DNA of 64,000 bases from assembly GCF_017742835.1 (NCBI RefSeq), contig NZ_CP072392.1, positions 1,257,827-1,321,826 on the forward strand, read 5' to 3'. A program made the translations under genes and the position numbers. The notes beneath the pieces are model-generated. The model searched no databases and was not told where the DNA came from. It saw nothing but the letters and a program-made list of their open reading frames with translations. Numbering within the stretch: the stretch's first letter is position 1; the number at the start of each line of letters is the position of its first letter. The stretch comes from Aquabacter sp. L1I39 (GTDB lineage Bacteria > Pseudomonadota > Alphaproteobacteria > Rhizobiales > Xanthobacteraceae). This document shows positions 37,799-47,047 of this stretch, one piece after another.

Positions 37799-38101
37799 TC
37801 AGAACTGCGACACCGTGAGGGCATCGATCCGGTCATATTCGGCATGGGTGCCGATGAACTTCACGAAGGCGATCTTCAGCCCGAAATGGAAAGCGACGAT
37901 CAGCCGGTAGTCGCCGCCATGGATCTCGAAGCGCACCCGCTCGCCGTTGAGCGCCTTCGCCTTCGAGAACACCGCCTTGACATCACCGACGCTCTTCCAT
38001 TGCGCCGCCTTCGTCACGCGCTCCCAATGCTCCAGAGGAGCCTTCGTCTCAGGATGAAGCTCCCAGAAGGCCACAAGGGTGCTGCGCGCGATGATCCTCA
38101 T
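37799..38101 (-). CDS. higB: HigB-type mRNA interferase toxin
   Basis: This 100-residue protein belongs to the HigB/RelE superfamily: MRIIARSTLVAFWELHPETKAPLEHW, then KSVGDVKAVFSKAKALNGERVRFEIHGGDYRLIVAF, and FVKFIGTHAEYDRID at the end. Family members cut mRNA on the ribosome; conserved Arg, Lys and the terminal GTHxEYD segment are present. It precedes higA and has an AT-rich promoter with a palindrome just upstream. Confidence 0.87.
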   Translation of the reverse strand: MRIIARSTLVAFWELHPETKAPLEHWERVTKAAQWKSVGDVKAVFSKAKALNGERVRFEIHGGDYRLIVAFHFGLKIAFVKFIGTHAEYDRIDALTVSQF

Positions 38102-38115
38102 GGCGCAATTCTATA

Positions 38116-38130
38116 TTCCCAAAATGGGAA
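38116..38130. promoter_or_regulatory. Palindromic operator candidate for higBA
   Basis: TTCCC-AAAAT-GGGAA is a perfect inverted repeat 15 bp upstream of the higB start, inside an AT-rich promoter-like stretch. A second TTCCCAAA half-site follows at 38142. HigA antitoxins commonly bind such repeats to repress their own operon. Confidence 0.5.
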
Positions 38131-38238
38131 GTCAACGATTTTTCCCAAATCGAGAAATAGGACACCAACCAGCCGATCGGGGCCAGGCGGGCCTCCACAC
38201 GCGAATTTCTGCTGCGTAGGTAACCGGTGGGTAAAAGG

Positions 38239-38268
38239 CCAAAAACAGAGAAAGCCGCCCGAAGGCGG
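38239..38268 (-). terminator. Intrinsic terminator downstream of the tRNA-Gly 3' half
   Basis: On the minus strand CCGCC-TTCG-GGCGG is followed by CTTTCTCTGTTTTTGG, a good stem and U-rich tract. It lies 36 bp beyond the 3' end of the tRNA fragment, as expected for the natural terminator of that tRNA. This suggests the DNA to its left is original chromosome. Confidence 0.6.
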
Positions 38269-38303
38269 ATTGGCTATAACCATCTGATTTTCTTGAGAGA
38301 AAC

Positions 38304-38351
38304 TGGATCTGGCGAAGAGATTCGAACCCTCGACCCCAACCTTGGCAAGGT
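38304..38351 (-). other. tRNA-Gly(GCC) 3'-half remnant, probable attachment site of the integrative element
   Basis: Reading the minus strand, ACCTTGCCAAGGTTGGGG and then the T-arm GAGGGTTCGAATCTCTT lead to an encoded CCA end. This is the anticodon arm (GCC), variable loop, T arm and acceptor strand of a tRNA-Gly. The D-arm half is absent; to the right the sequence changes and leads to an integrase gene. That is the pattern left when an element integrates at a tRNA 3' end. The last acceptor bases (AGA before TCCA) differ from the usual CGC, so the crossover may lie just before them. Confidence 0.7.
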
Positions 38352-38553
38352 GCCCGAGAGCCATTCGCTGCAATATCCGCGAGTTTGCTAAAGCGCGATA
38401 AACTACTATAAACAAACGATTATTTTTTGAATGGTGCGCGCTAAAGGCCGCGTTTCATGCGCTATTTTGCGCTTCTGAGAGCTTGGAATTTGATTAGAAT
38501 CCGGCTAGCCTCGTAAAATCTAAGCAAATTTTCGATAGGGCTTTGAACTCACT

Positions 38554-39858
38554 ATGGAAAAGCTGACGAAGCGTTTTATCGACGCGCTGGAAGTTCCGAA
38601 ACCTTCCAAGGTTGGGGTCAAGGTTCGGGAGAGTTTTGCGTGGGATCGGGAGCTTCGAGGCTTCGGCGTTCAGGTCATGCCCTCGGGGCTGAAGAGCTTT
38701 GTGATCCAGTATCGCTCGCCCGAAGGACGGCCTCGTCGCACCGTGATTGGACGCTACGGGCTGATGACGGTCGAGGAGGCGCGCCGGATCGCCCATGAAA
38801 AGCTGGTGGCCGTCTCCAAGGGTCTCGACCCGCTGGATAGCCCGGACAGCAAGCTGAAGGGCATCACGGTTGCCGAGGTATGCGACTGGTATCTGGCCGA
38901 GGCCGAGGCCGGCCGCATACTCGGCCGCAGCCGTCGCCCCATCAAGGCATCGACCCTGGCCATGGATAAGAGCCGGATCGAGGTTCACATCAAGCCATTG
39001 CTCGGCCGGCGACTGATTGCCACGCTGAAGCTCGGGGATATCGAAGGGGCGCAGGCAGATATTGCCGTCGGCAGAACATCCAAACCTCGCGCGGGCAGTC
39101 GAGGTGGAGCGACCACGGGCGGGGAAGGGGTAGCCGCGCGCACCATGTCGACGCTGCATGCCATCTTCGAACACGCCGTTCGCCTTGGAAAGATCGACGC
39201 CAATCCCGCGCGTGGCGTTCGTAGGCTTGCCGGAAAGGCGCGGGAACGCCGCCTCAGCCGCAGCGAAATCGCCCGCCTTGGGAAGGCCATGCATTTCGCT
39301 GCAGAGGCTGGAGAGCATCCGACCGGACTGGCTGCTATCCGCTTCCTGCTCCTGACGGGCTTTCGGCGAATGGAGGGCCTTGGGGTGAAGCGGCTTTGGC
39401 TCAACACGGAGGAAGGTTCGATCCGCTTTCCCGACACTAAAAGCGGAGCCCAGACACGGGTCATAGGCCGCGCAGCTATGGACCTTTTGCTGGGGCAGCC
39501 CAGTACAGATTCAGCGTACTTCTTCCCGGCGGATTGGGGCGAGGGCCACTTTATCGGCGTCGTTCGCGTCCTCGATCGGCTGTGTAGCAGCGCGAAGCTG
39601 GGCGACGTGACTCCGCACACATTGAGGCACACATTTGCCAGCGTCGCGGCGGACCTGGGCTTTTCCGAACTGACCATTGCCGCGCTGCTGGGTCATGCGG
39701 CCCGCGGCGTAACGCAGCGCTATATCCATATAGACGAAGCGCTCAGGCTCGAAGCCGACAGGGTTGCCGACGAGATTGCCGCTATCTTGGATCAACCTGA
39801 ACGGGCTGGTCGCCCGTTACGTTCGGGGCATCAGGCCGAGCCCATCAGGCTCGATTGA
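38554..39858 (+). CDS. Tyrosine-type site-specific recombinase (integrase)
   Basis: The 434-residue protein starts with a DUF4102-like arm-binding segment (VKVRESFAWDRELRGFGVQVMPSGLKSFVIQYR). The catalytic domain has the first Arg in RFLLLTGFRRMEGLG, the box HTLRHTFASVAADLG, GHAARG and the nucleophile in QRYIHID. It lies about 200 bp from the tRNA-Gly fragment and probably inserts and excises the element to its right. The gene on its other side is the last gene of a DISARM operon, transcribed towards it. Confidence 0.92.
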   Translation: MEKLTKRFIDALEVPKPSKVGVKVRESFAWDRELRGFGVQVMPSGLKSFVIQYRSPEGRPRRTVIGRYGLMTVEEARRIAHEKLVAVSKGLDPLDSPDSKLKGITVAEVCDWYLAEAEAGRILGRSRRPIKASTLAMDKSRIEVHIKPLLGRRLIATLKLGDIEGAQADIAVGRTSKPRAGSRGGATTGGEGVAARTMSTLHAIFEHAVRLGKIDANPARGVRRLAGKARERRLSRSEIARLGKAMHFAAEAGEHPTGLAAIRFLLLTGFRRMEGLGVKRLWLNTEEGSIRFPDTKSGAQTRVIGRAAMDLLLGQPSTDSAYFFPADWGEGHFIGVVRVLDRLCSSAKLGDVTPHTLRHTFASVAADLGFSELTIAALLGHAARGVTQRYIHIDEALRLEADRVADEIAAILDQPERAGRPLRSGHQAEPIRLD

Positions 39859-39969
39859 AAATCATAACTCTAAGAACTGCATTCCAGATAGAGTTCGTGG
39901 CGTCGGGTTACGTTGAATAATCGTCATAGCCCGTACTCCTTCTCAGCTTCCTGCTTCGCGGGAGGGTTT

Positions 39970-41838
39970 TCAGTTTTTAAAAAAGCAGGATCCATCATCC
40001 GCCATCGTTGGCACCAAAAGGCTGCGGTCGAGGAAAAGGTTTCTCATCTCACAGCTCGTTTCGGCAATTAGTAGGCAACCATGGCACGCGGCCCCGTGGG
40101 TTGCCCGATCGCCACTTTTGTCGTCCGGTTCGTGGTCGGCACAAACAGGATCGTTTGAACAAATGCGTAGGCGGTCTAACGCGCTTTTCAGAATATAAGA
40201 AAATCGTGGAGCCGTGGCCACCAAACCTCCAAGAGTACCCTGAGCGCCAGCGCTTGCTGTGTAAATAAGGATACCGCAGCGGTCGATGTCGCCACCACCT
40301 CGGGCGCTCGATAGTGCGTATACGCGTTCCTTCAAGGAGCTGGCCGGATAACCACAGTCGAGAGCTATTTCAGCCATCAATGCGTGAGATATGCTGTGAA
40401 GAAGCACATACGCTGTCCCAGGATAAGCGGGTGCCTTTCCGGAAAAACGCTTCTGCCAGTGTCCATATCCAGCCAACAGCTTTTGATTTCGCGCCGCTGG
40501 GGTTTCTTTTTGAAGCCATTCTGTAATGGCTGCGGCATCAAAATGTATGAAGATACCTTCCCCAAATTGTTCGATTGCTGGCAACCAGTTGGCATCCCGC
40601 GAAATAGGAGCACCGCGAACACTCAACTGAATGTCTTCAATATCGCCATCCGATCCTGTCGGAGCCGCTTCAAACCGCGTGAACCCGTAAAGGCATGACA
40701 CCTCCCTCAGACGATGCACTGTGACTAGGTTCTTGATGCCGGATAGGTCCATGTCGGCTGCCGGATCAGCCCATGTATCTCGCGTGAGAGTTTGCGCAAA
40801 AAGCTTGGCTGTCGGATGGTTCACTCCGATCTCTGAACGACCGCAAGCGAACGTGTCAAACTCTGCCAGCTTTGGTGAACGGGTGGCGTCGGTTTTCGCC
40901 CCGTCGCGAATGCGCTGGAGTGCATCAAAAATGTCCACATCAGAATATGCGCTAAGCGATGCAGATATCTTCGGATTGAACTTCTTGGCTTGAGCGACAT
41001 CTTGTACTGTTTGTACGCCTGCTAAATCAGCCGAGAGTTCATCAACAAGCTGACTGAGTTCATCTTCCTCAGTTGGTAACGAAATTACCGTTTGCACCTG
41101 TGGAAAATAGGTGTTTGTCGCAGTTCGAGTGAGCAGCTTCAGATTGTCCCCGCACCCTTCAGGGTCGCGGTCCAGCAGCCACGGGCGCTCGCCGCGACAC
41201 TTGCCAAGGCGTCCGGGTTGGAACGTATCTTGAAGGGACAGACGATTGCCGCACCCACACACAATGCTGGTGTCTGCAGGGTCTGCGCTAGTTCCCTTTT
41301 CCTCCACCCACATCGGCTCATGGCATGCACTCGATCCGTGAACAACCCAGCGCCAGTCGATGTCTTGCAAATGCCCTTTATCACATGCGCAAACGAAGCG
41401 GATGGGCGTCACATCGCTCTTGCGACCATCATCGTATTGGAAACGTCTCCTTCCCTTACTGTCGAGGTCTTGCCAACGAACTAACCGGCGTCGGCGGACG
41501 GTCTTCGTCCCCAAAGTATTCGTTTCGATCTGTTCGCAGATAAACCACGTGGGAAATACGGGTGCTGCAACGCCACGCGGCACACCATCTCTGGATTCAG
41601 ACGAAATCGGTGGAGTTCTCAATGTCAGGCTTGCTGCTGGATCTAGGCGACCTTGCGCCTTCAGAATTTGCTCGAGTCGCAACGTTAGACGCGGCTCTGG
41701 AAGAGTCTTGAAGGCGTTACCCTTCATGTCCCACTGTTCGAGTCCTCCAACCACCACTGACCGAGTTGGCAAATCGATCATCGCACCCGGACCGAAGGTC
41801 GAAATTAGCTGGCTGAGGCGTTGAGCATTCTTCGTCAT
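39970..41838 (-). CDS. drmB: DISARM protein DrmB (DUF1998)
   Basis: The 622-residue protein matches DrmB. The N-terminal RLSQLISTFGPGAMIDLPTRSVVVGGLEQW is followed by APVFPTWFICEQ, the cysteine-rich segments CACDKGHLQDIDW and CGCGNR, and the DUF1998 end with VLLHSISHALMAEIALDCGYPASSLKERVYA and a final cysteine cluster. DrmB forms a complex with the helicase DrmA. The start overlaps the drmA stop. It is the last gene of the operon, where drmC would be expected next; instead the integrase gene follows. Confidence 0.9.
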   Translation of the reverse strand: MTKNAQRLSQLISTFGPGAMIDLPTRSVVVGGLEQWDMKGNAFKTLPEPRLTLRLEQILKAQGRLDPAASLTLRTPPISSESRDGVPRGVAAPVFPTWFICEQIETNTLGTKTVRRRRLVRWQDLDSKGRRRFQYDDGRKSDVTPIRFVCACDKGHLQDIDWRWVVHGSSACHEPMWVEEKGTSADPADTSIVCGCGNRLSLQDTFQPGRLGKCRGERPWLLDRDPEGCGDNLKLLTRTATNTYFPQVQTVISLPTEEDELSQLVDELSADLAGVQTVQDVAQAKKFNPKISASLSAYSDVDIFDALQRIRDGAKTDATRSPKLAEFDTFACGRSEIGVNHPTAKLFAQTLTRDTWADPAADMDLSGIKNLVTVHRLREVSCLYGFTRFEAAPTGSDGDIEDIQLSVRGAPISRDANWLPAIEQFGEGIFIHFDAAAITEWLQKETPAARNQKLLAGYGHWQKRFSGKAPAYPGTAYVLLHSISHALMAEIALDCGYPASSLKERVYALSSARGGGDIDRCGILIYTASAGAQGTLGGLVATAPRFSYILKSALDRLRICSNDPVCADHEPDDKSGDRATHGAACHGCLLIAETSCEMRNLFLDRSLLVPTMADDGSCFFKN

Positions 41839-44800
41839 GCGAGATCCTCGGCGTTTGCGATCGGATTTCCAAGAGGATCCTTGACCTTCAATGTGACGTT
41901 CGGTTCAACATCACGCATAGAGCGGCCTGCCACAAACCTACGGTGGGGCTCAGCCAGATTGGCGATTTCAGGCTCAAGCGGCATATGCAACAGCCGATGC
42001 GGACTCTTCTTTTTGGCATAGGCGAACGCGCTGCCTCCGGCAGCCTGATCGTCCGAGGTTTCGATCCAAGCATTCAGTATGTCATCGATCAGTTTTGACA
42101 GCGCTGCGCGTCCACCAGCGATCATCCGCTCCGGCGCGCGCTCAACTATCGAGTCACGAACCAAGTTGCGGATACCGACATTGTTCTTCAGTTCACTGAC
42201 AGCGAGATCCGGCGTGAGCGCCCCATCCACATGACGCGCCGCGGCGACCACGACTGCAGCCAGGGCGCGATCCAATGCTCGAGCAGCCCAAGGCGTTACG
42301 CTAGTCGCCTCGACCGCTCGATAGAATGTACGATGGAATTGTCCAAACTGCTCGAAATGCATCCGGTCGCGTGGCTTATGCAGGTTCAGCACCGCGAGCA
42401 CGATCCCCGGCCGGTTGTGGTCGCGACCTACACGACTCGTCGCCTGAATATACTCCGCAGTGGTTTTCGGCTGACCCTGAACCACCATCAGTCCAAGGCG
42501 TGTGATATCGAGTCCCACCGATATCATGTTGGTTGCGAGCGCGACGTCGACCGTGTCCACGTCACTGCCAAACTCGGCCTCCAATCGCTGTTTGGCCTTC
42601 GCAACCTCATCTGTTGAGACGCGGGAGGTGAGTTCCATCGGTTCTTTGATGTGGCGATCAGCAAACGGGTTGTCGGCTGGGTCCACCCTGCGGCGTTGAG
42701 CACCGTAGCGGGCAGCGCGATCACGCACTTCGTCTTCCACAATCCGGCGCGCGCCGCCCAGTTCGCGCAGTGCGTTGAAATAGCAAAGCGCTGTCATGAA
42801 CGGATCAGCCGGATTTCTATTCTTCGGATCAGCTGTCAGGTTGGCGTCGTATGCCGCCTGTGCCGCCGCAACCAGGGTCGTCAGGGAGCGCAGAAACACG
42901 AGTTTTGGGCCGCGCCCTTGGGCCGCAATACCGAGATAGAGCCTAGCTGCGTTAGTGCTGGACGGTACCGTCCGTGCAAAAAAGCTGTCTACCCGATCAA
43001 CTCCGGGTGGTGGGAAAATGCTCGTATTGCTGCGGTCGAACAACGCTGAGATCTGATCGGCTGCGCGTCTGACCGTTGCGGTCGATGCGACGATCTTGGG
43101 ACGTATGCGTGTTTCTCCAGAACCACGAGATGCGAGTTGATCTATGGCTGCCTCGTAGAGGCCAGCAACAGTCCCAAGCGGCCCGGCAATGAGATGCAGT
43201 TCGTCCTGAATGATGAGATCGGGCGGATCTAGCGACCACCCATTGCCGAGAGGGCTTCCAAGGCCAGGCTCGGCGGCGCCGTAGAAGCCTACGTCAGGCT
43301 GGAACCTGTCGACATGCCCGAAGAAGGCACCGGTTTCCCCGACCCAGGGCAAAGCCGCGAACTTATCGACTGTAGCGATCAAGAACGCTGGCAGGCGGCG
43401 ATAGATCGGCTCGTCAACGGTAAGCACAGGTAGTGGCCGGTTCCGGCTGAAATCACAACTCGTGTTAACGCATCGGATTTCGAGATTTGTCGGCGCGTGC
43501 ATGTTCGGGAAGCACGAAAACGAATCCGGCTTGAATTCCGTCCCACACCATGGACACGCCTTCAGCGGAGCAGGCGCACGCTTGTCACGACCACTCTTGT
43601 ATCGCCGCACCCGGCCAACAGCGGTCGTTTCGTCTGTGTTGCCTTTGCCGCCCAGTTTGTTCGGCGAAGCGTCAGATCCCACCCACAGACCGATCTCGAT
43701 CGGCCAATCGCCAAGCATGCGTCGGCCTTTGTCATCGACGTTCTTGGCGTTGGTGCGCATGAGCTCGAGCGCACAGACAACGCCCGCCGCGCGGGCGAGC
43801 TGGTCCAGGGTGAGAAGGCGAAGAGTATAGCGCATTATCACCGCAACACCGGCGCCAAGCACTCCAGGTCCGCCAAGACGTCGATGGGCAATGACGAGCG
43901 CCGCTAGGCCGAGATACGCCTCGGTTTTGCCGCCACCGGTGGGGAAGAACAGGAGGTCCGCCGTCTCACGGTCGACGTGGCGGCGATCAACCAAACCCGC
44001 CAGATTGAGAAGCACAAAGGCGAGCTGGAATGGCCTCCACTGTGGTTCGGGAAGAGCTGCAGGGTCGCCAGTCGGGCCCGCGACACGGCGACGTGCCGCC
44101 ATCGCCACCGAGAGATTCATGAAGCGAAAGGCTGTGCGAGCCTTTGCATCTTTGGCGAGGAGATCGATTCCGGCTGCAATACGGGCCTTCGCCTTCTCCA
44201 TATCGGCGATCAAGCGTTCGCCGGTCTCTTTCCGTCGTGTAGGGAGTCTGCCCAGCTTTGCGCGCTCAGCATTGATCCATGCGCCGTAGAGGCCCGGCAG
44301 ATCGGCAAGCGCCGATCTCAGACCCACCCCATCGCCTTCAGCCAATTGCGCCAGCGCTTCCATCCCGAATGAGACACGCGCCTTCAAATCAGCATCTTCA
44401 TTGGGCGCGACACGTTCGACCTCGGCCGATGGCAGTGGGTCGGTCCAGACGCGCTTGACGAGTTGGCCGATGCCTTCCGCCGCCTCCCACCCCGCAGCGG
44501 CGTTGCGACCTACAGCCCATTCATTGAGATCGCGATAGTGCAGATCGGCGACCCGCAAATCCCAATCCGGGGCGCGATAGCCAGACAAATCACGACGAGG
44601 CCGAAAGCAGCTTTCCGATACCAGTTCGAGGCGTGCCTGGAAGGCGTAGCTTACATCGGAGTAGAAGCGGTGCACCGTGGCGCGGCGGTTGACGAGGAAC
44701 ACCGTTAGCGCGCGCACGCGCTCGATCTGCCCATCAGGCGTCTCGTAGCTGAATAGACGCGAATGCGTTTCGAGCACCAAGCCACCGCCACGCCTTTGCT

Positions 44801-45380
44801 CGGCTGCGCTTTCCGGTACGACAATCGAGGCGCCCCGTCCTTCCGTCACGGGCAGGGCAACAACGCGCTCCTTTGGGCTGCGGACCCAATCGACCATTGG
44901 CCTCTCGACGCGCATTTTCTTTCCGTCTCCGTCGACCTCCTCGGCCTTCGGTTCGGGAAGAAGCACTTCCTCGGGCAATCGCGGTTCGGTGCGATAGTCG
45001 CCCCACGACACCCGCGCCTCGATCTCGGTGACATCGGGATCAAGCAGCACCGTCAAACCGATCGAAGATGGTAGGAAGCGCCTCCGCGTTACAGGCGCGT
45101 CGGGCTCTTCATTATCGGCTGCCGCGCCGTTCGAGCCGTCCGCATCCGGCTCCTCGACATCGAGTTCCATTTCCTCCTGCGCGGAGGGATCGACATCATC
45201 GTCGTCACCTTCAAGGCCAAGCGGGTCTTCCGCAGGCGCGATGAAGCCGGCGAGATACCAACGTGCAGGATTCTCGTTCAGGCGTTCGGTCGCGAGATCA
45301 GCATCCTGCGGGCCCGGACCGATCAGGTCGCGGCGGAAAACATTGACGATCTGGGCGCGCACTTCCTCTGACGTTTTCAT
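41835..45380 (-). CDS. drmA: DISARM helicase DrmA
   Basis: The protein from ATG 45380 is 1181 residues. It has a helicase core with Walker A FPTGGGKTEAYL (479-490), a DELH box (726-729), a zinc-binding CPWC...C...C stretch near 609-642, and the motif VI-like QATSRVGRDHNRPG, all as in DrmA. It cooperates with DrmB to bind and block incoming DNA. The frame is open further upstream, but that part overlaps the PIN-like gene; the start at 45380 overlaps its TGA (TGATG). The residues near 55-95 are acidic and look disordered. Confidence 0.9.
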   Translation of the reverse strand: MKTSEEVRAQIVNVFRRDLIGPGPQDADLATERLNENPARWYLAGFIAPAEDPLGLEGDDDDVDPSAQEEMELDVEEPDADGSNGAAADNEEPDAPVTRRRFLPSSIGLTVLLDPDVTEIEARVSWGDYRTEPRLPEEVLLPEPKAEEVDGDGKKMRVERPMVDWVRSPKERVVALPVTEGRGASIVVPESAAEQRRGGGLVLETHSRLFSYETPDGQIERVRALTVFLVNRRATVHRFYSDVSYAFQARLELVSESCFRPRRDLSGYRAPDWDLRVADLHYRDLNEWAVGRNAAAGWEAAEGIGQLVKRVWTDPLPSAEVERVAPNEDADLKARVSFGMEALAQLAEGDGVGLRSALADLPGLYGAWINAERAKLGRLPTRRKETGERLIADMEKAKARIAAGIDLLAKDAKARTAFRFMNLSVAMAARRRVAGPTGDPAALPEPQWRPFQLAFVLLNLAGLVDRRHVDRETADLLFFPTGGGKTEAYLGLAALVIAHRRLGGPGVLGAGVAVIMRYTLRLLTLDQLARAAGVVCALELMRTNAKNVDDKGRRMLGDWPIEIGLWVGSDASPNKLGGKGNTDETTAVGRVRRYKSGRDKRAPAPLKACPWCGTEFKPDSFSCFPNMHAPTNLEIRCVNTSCDFSRNRPLPVLTVDEPIYRRLPAFLIATVDKFAALPWVGETGAFFGHVDRFQPDVGFYGAAEPGLGSPLGNGWSLDPPDLIIQDELHLIAGPLGTVAGLYEAAIDQLASRGSGETRIRPKIVASTATVRRAADQISALFDRSNTSIFPPPGVDRVDSFFARTVPSSTNAARLYLGIAAQGRGPKLVFLRSLTTLVAAAQAAYDANLTADPKNRNPADPFMTALCYFNALRELGGARRIVEDEVRDRAARYGAQRRRVDPADNPFADRHIKEPMELTSRVSTDEVAKAKQRLEAEFGSDVDTVDVALATNMISVGLDITRLGLMVVQGQPKTTAEYIQATSRVGRDHNRPGIVLAVLNLHKPRDRMHFEQFGQFHRTFYRAVEATSVTPWAARALDRALAAVVVAAARHVDGALTPDLAVSELKNNVGIRNLVRDSIVERAPERMIAGGRAALSKLIDDILNAWIETSDDQAAGGSAFAYAKKKSPHRLLHMPLEPEIANLAEPHRRFVAGRSMRDVEPNVTLKVKDPLGNPIANAEDLA

Positions 45381-45892
45381 CACCGCCCAAACCCTTCTGA
45401 CATGAAAAGTTCGCCGAGCAGCTTGTCGAGCCACTTGGCGGTGTATGCTGGCTTGAGCGCTTCCTTCGGGTGATGGCCGGCATCCGACAGCAAGGTTTCG
45501 AGTGCTATCAGCCGGTCCTTCAATCCGAGGCGCACCCCGAAGCGCATGCTGGCCTTGTCCGGGCCGCACAGAACCCACGCATCGTTGCGCGTGAGCGCAT
45601 GCGCCCAAAGGGATCTCTCGCCGACGTCCAGCGCGATATCCGACGCGCGCACCGCAACGACGGCGCGCTGCGCGTCGACCACCGGATGGATGGCCTGAAG
45701 CGTCGCCCGAAGCTCTGCTGCATCGATCTGCATTTCCGGGCGGCGGCGCTGGAAGCCGGTCTGGGTCTCGATGATGCAATCCTCAACGGTCTCCACGGCA
45801 TAGCCTCCGCTGAGCGCGCGCCAAGATCCGACCCGGTAGCTCTCCAGGATAGCGTTGGTATCGACCAGAACTGGGCCGCGATGGCGCGCCAT
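45380..45892 (-). CDS. PIN-like domain protein inside the DISARM operon
   Basis: The 170-residue protein begins HRGPVLVDTNAILESYRVGSW, with the first Asp of a PIN nuclease fold at VDTN (residues 10-13). Further acidic residues lie in VETVEDCIIETQ and in the DAWVLCGPDKASM segment, where PIN domains place the last strand. It starts 6 bp after an XRE-ImmA gene and overlaps drmA. As PIN proteins usually cut RNA and are paired with a controlling partner, the upstream gene is the likely partner. Identification of the fold is moderately secure, the activity inferred. Confidence 0.65.
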   Translation of the reverse strand: MARHRGPVLVDTNAILESYRVGSWRALSGGYAVETVEDCIIETQTGFQRRRPEMQIDAAELRATLQAIHPVVDAQRAVVAVRASDIALDVGERSLWAHALTRNDAWVLCGPDKASMRFGVRLGLKDRLIALETLLSDAGHHPKEALKPAYTAKWLDKLLGELFMSEGFGR

Positions 45893-45898
45893 GGCCCC

Positions 45899-47005
45899 TC
45901 ACAACTCGAGCGGGGAAGGAACCCCGTGCGTCACGAAGAGCTCGCCAAGTTCATCGACCGTGAGATCAACTAGCCCCGCCGCTCGCCTCGCCGAAACGCG
46001 GCCTTGATCAACGGCGAGCCCAATCACTTCCATGAACGGCTTTGAGAACAGGGGCGGCGTCACCGCTTGCGCCGCATCGCGACCATTGTTGCGCAACACC
46101 GCATCGGGCACGGCGCGCGCCGCTGCCGGCTTCAAACGGTCAAGCGCTACGAGCCGCCACTTCAGTGCCGAAGCCGTCACCAACAGCGCATCAGCCGCCG
46201 CGTTCAACCTAGCAGGAAGCTCCCGCGCAGGAATCGCGGACCAATCGCCAAAGTCATCAAGAATCGCCGCCGGCATCAGCACTGCCGAGGCGAAATTGTT
46301 CGCCAGCTGTTCGACGCGGTTTTTCGACGTCTCGCTCGCATCCTCCGAATGCTCGGGCGGCATCGCGTCCCAGGTGAGAATGTGGAACAGCTCATGCGCA
46401 AGGTCGAAATGGCGGCGACCGACGACCTCGTGGCGATTGATCAGCACCACATCGAGTTCCGGCAACCGGCATGCCGCACCGGAAATCCCGTCGAACGCAT
46501 CGACGTGCAGGACGAGGATGCCGAATTCACGCTCCATCACCTCGGCCAAGCGGGCGGCGGGCACGTCGCCGAGCGCAAATTCCGCAACAAAGCGCTCGCC
46601 CGCTTCCATGGCGTCTTCAAAGCGCGAGCCCTTGTGCAGGCCGAGTGCGCGGCGCAGCAGCGGCGCCTCGCGCCCTACCTGCGGGGCGATGGAGCGGAAC
46701 GCAGCGATCCAGCGGCCGGCGTTGCGCTCATAGGCGCTGAGGCGCTGCAGCCCGACATTGGTCTGCCGCCACGAAAACCGGCCTTCGCCAACCAGTAGGA
46801 ACGGATCGGTGAAATAGTCCAAGGACGCGCCGAGCTTCTCGACCGCAAGCACAAGCTCCTCGGCCGAGACACGGCGTTCGCCGGTCTCGATGGCCGAAAC
46901 CGTCTGGCGGTCCTTGAAGCCGAACAGGCGCGCGAGATCGTCCTGGCTGAGCTTTCGCTCCTCGCGCAGCGCCTTGATCCGCGGTCCGATGAAACTGGCC
47001 GACAT
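45899..47005 (-). CDS. XRE-family regulator fused to ImmA/IrrE metallopeptidase
   Basis: The 368-residue protein has an XRE helix-turn-helix at residues 8-60 (LREERKLSQDDLARLFGFKDRQTVSAIETG) and an ImmA/IrrE-type metallopeptidase with HELFH at 204-208 in the helix RRHFDLAHELFHIL. Such proteins sense a stress signal and cleave or release a repressor. GGAGG precedes the start, and a 15-bp palindrome lies 43 bp upstream, suggesting autoregulation. With the PIN-like gene next door it resembles a toxin-antitoxin-like pair embedded in the DISARM operon. Confidence 0.88.
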   Translation of the reverse strand: MSASFIGPRIKALREERKLSQDDLARLFGFKDRQTVSAIETGERRVSAEELVLAVEKLGASLDYFTDPFLLVGEGRFSWRQTNVGLQRLSAYERNAGRWIAAFRSIAPQVGREAPLLRRALGLHKGSRFEDAMEAGERFVAEFALGDVPAARLAEVMEREFGILVLHVDAFDGISGAACRLPELDVVLINRHEVVGRRHFDLAHELFHILTWDAMPPEHSEDASETSKNRVEQLANNFASAVLMPAAILDDFGDWSAIPARELPARLNAAADALLVTASALKWRLVALDRLKPAAARAVPDAVLRNNGRDAAQAVTPPLFSKPFMEVIGLAVDQGRVSARRAAGLVDLTVDELGELFVTHGVPSPLEL

Positions 47006-47047
47006 GAGAACCTCCGGACCCGGCTATAATCTTGCGAATCGGCGCTT

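Noticed and set aside
38304..38351. A complete tRNA-Gly gene
   Set aside because: The D arm and 5' acceptor strand are missing to the right; only the anticodon-to-CCA half is present.
39859..39969. A short or broken drmC between drmB and the integrase
   Set aside because: The 111-bp gap is too short and has no HKD phospholipase motif in any frame.
45380..45779. A longer drmA start giving 133 more residues
   Set aside because: That part overlaps the PIN-like gene in another frame; DrmA similarity starts at MKTSEEVR and the TGATG overlap fits coupling.
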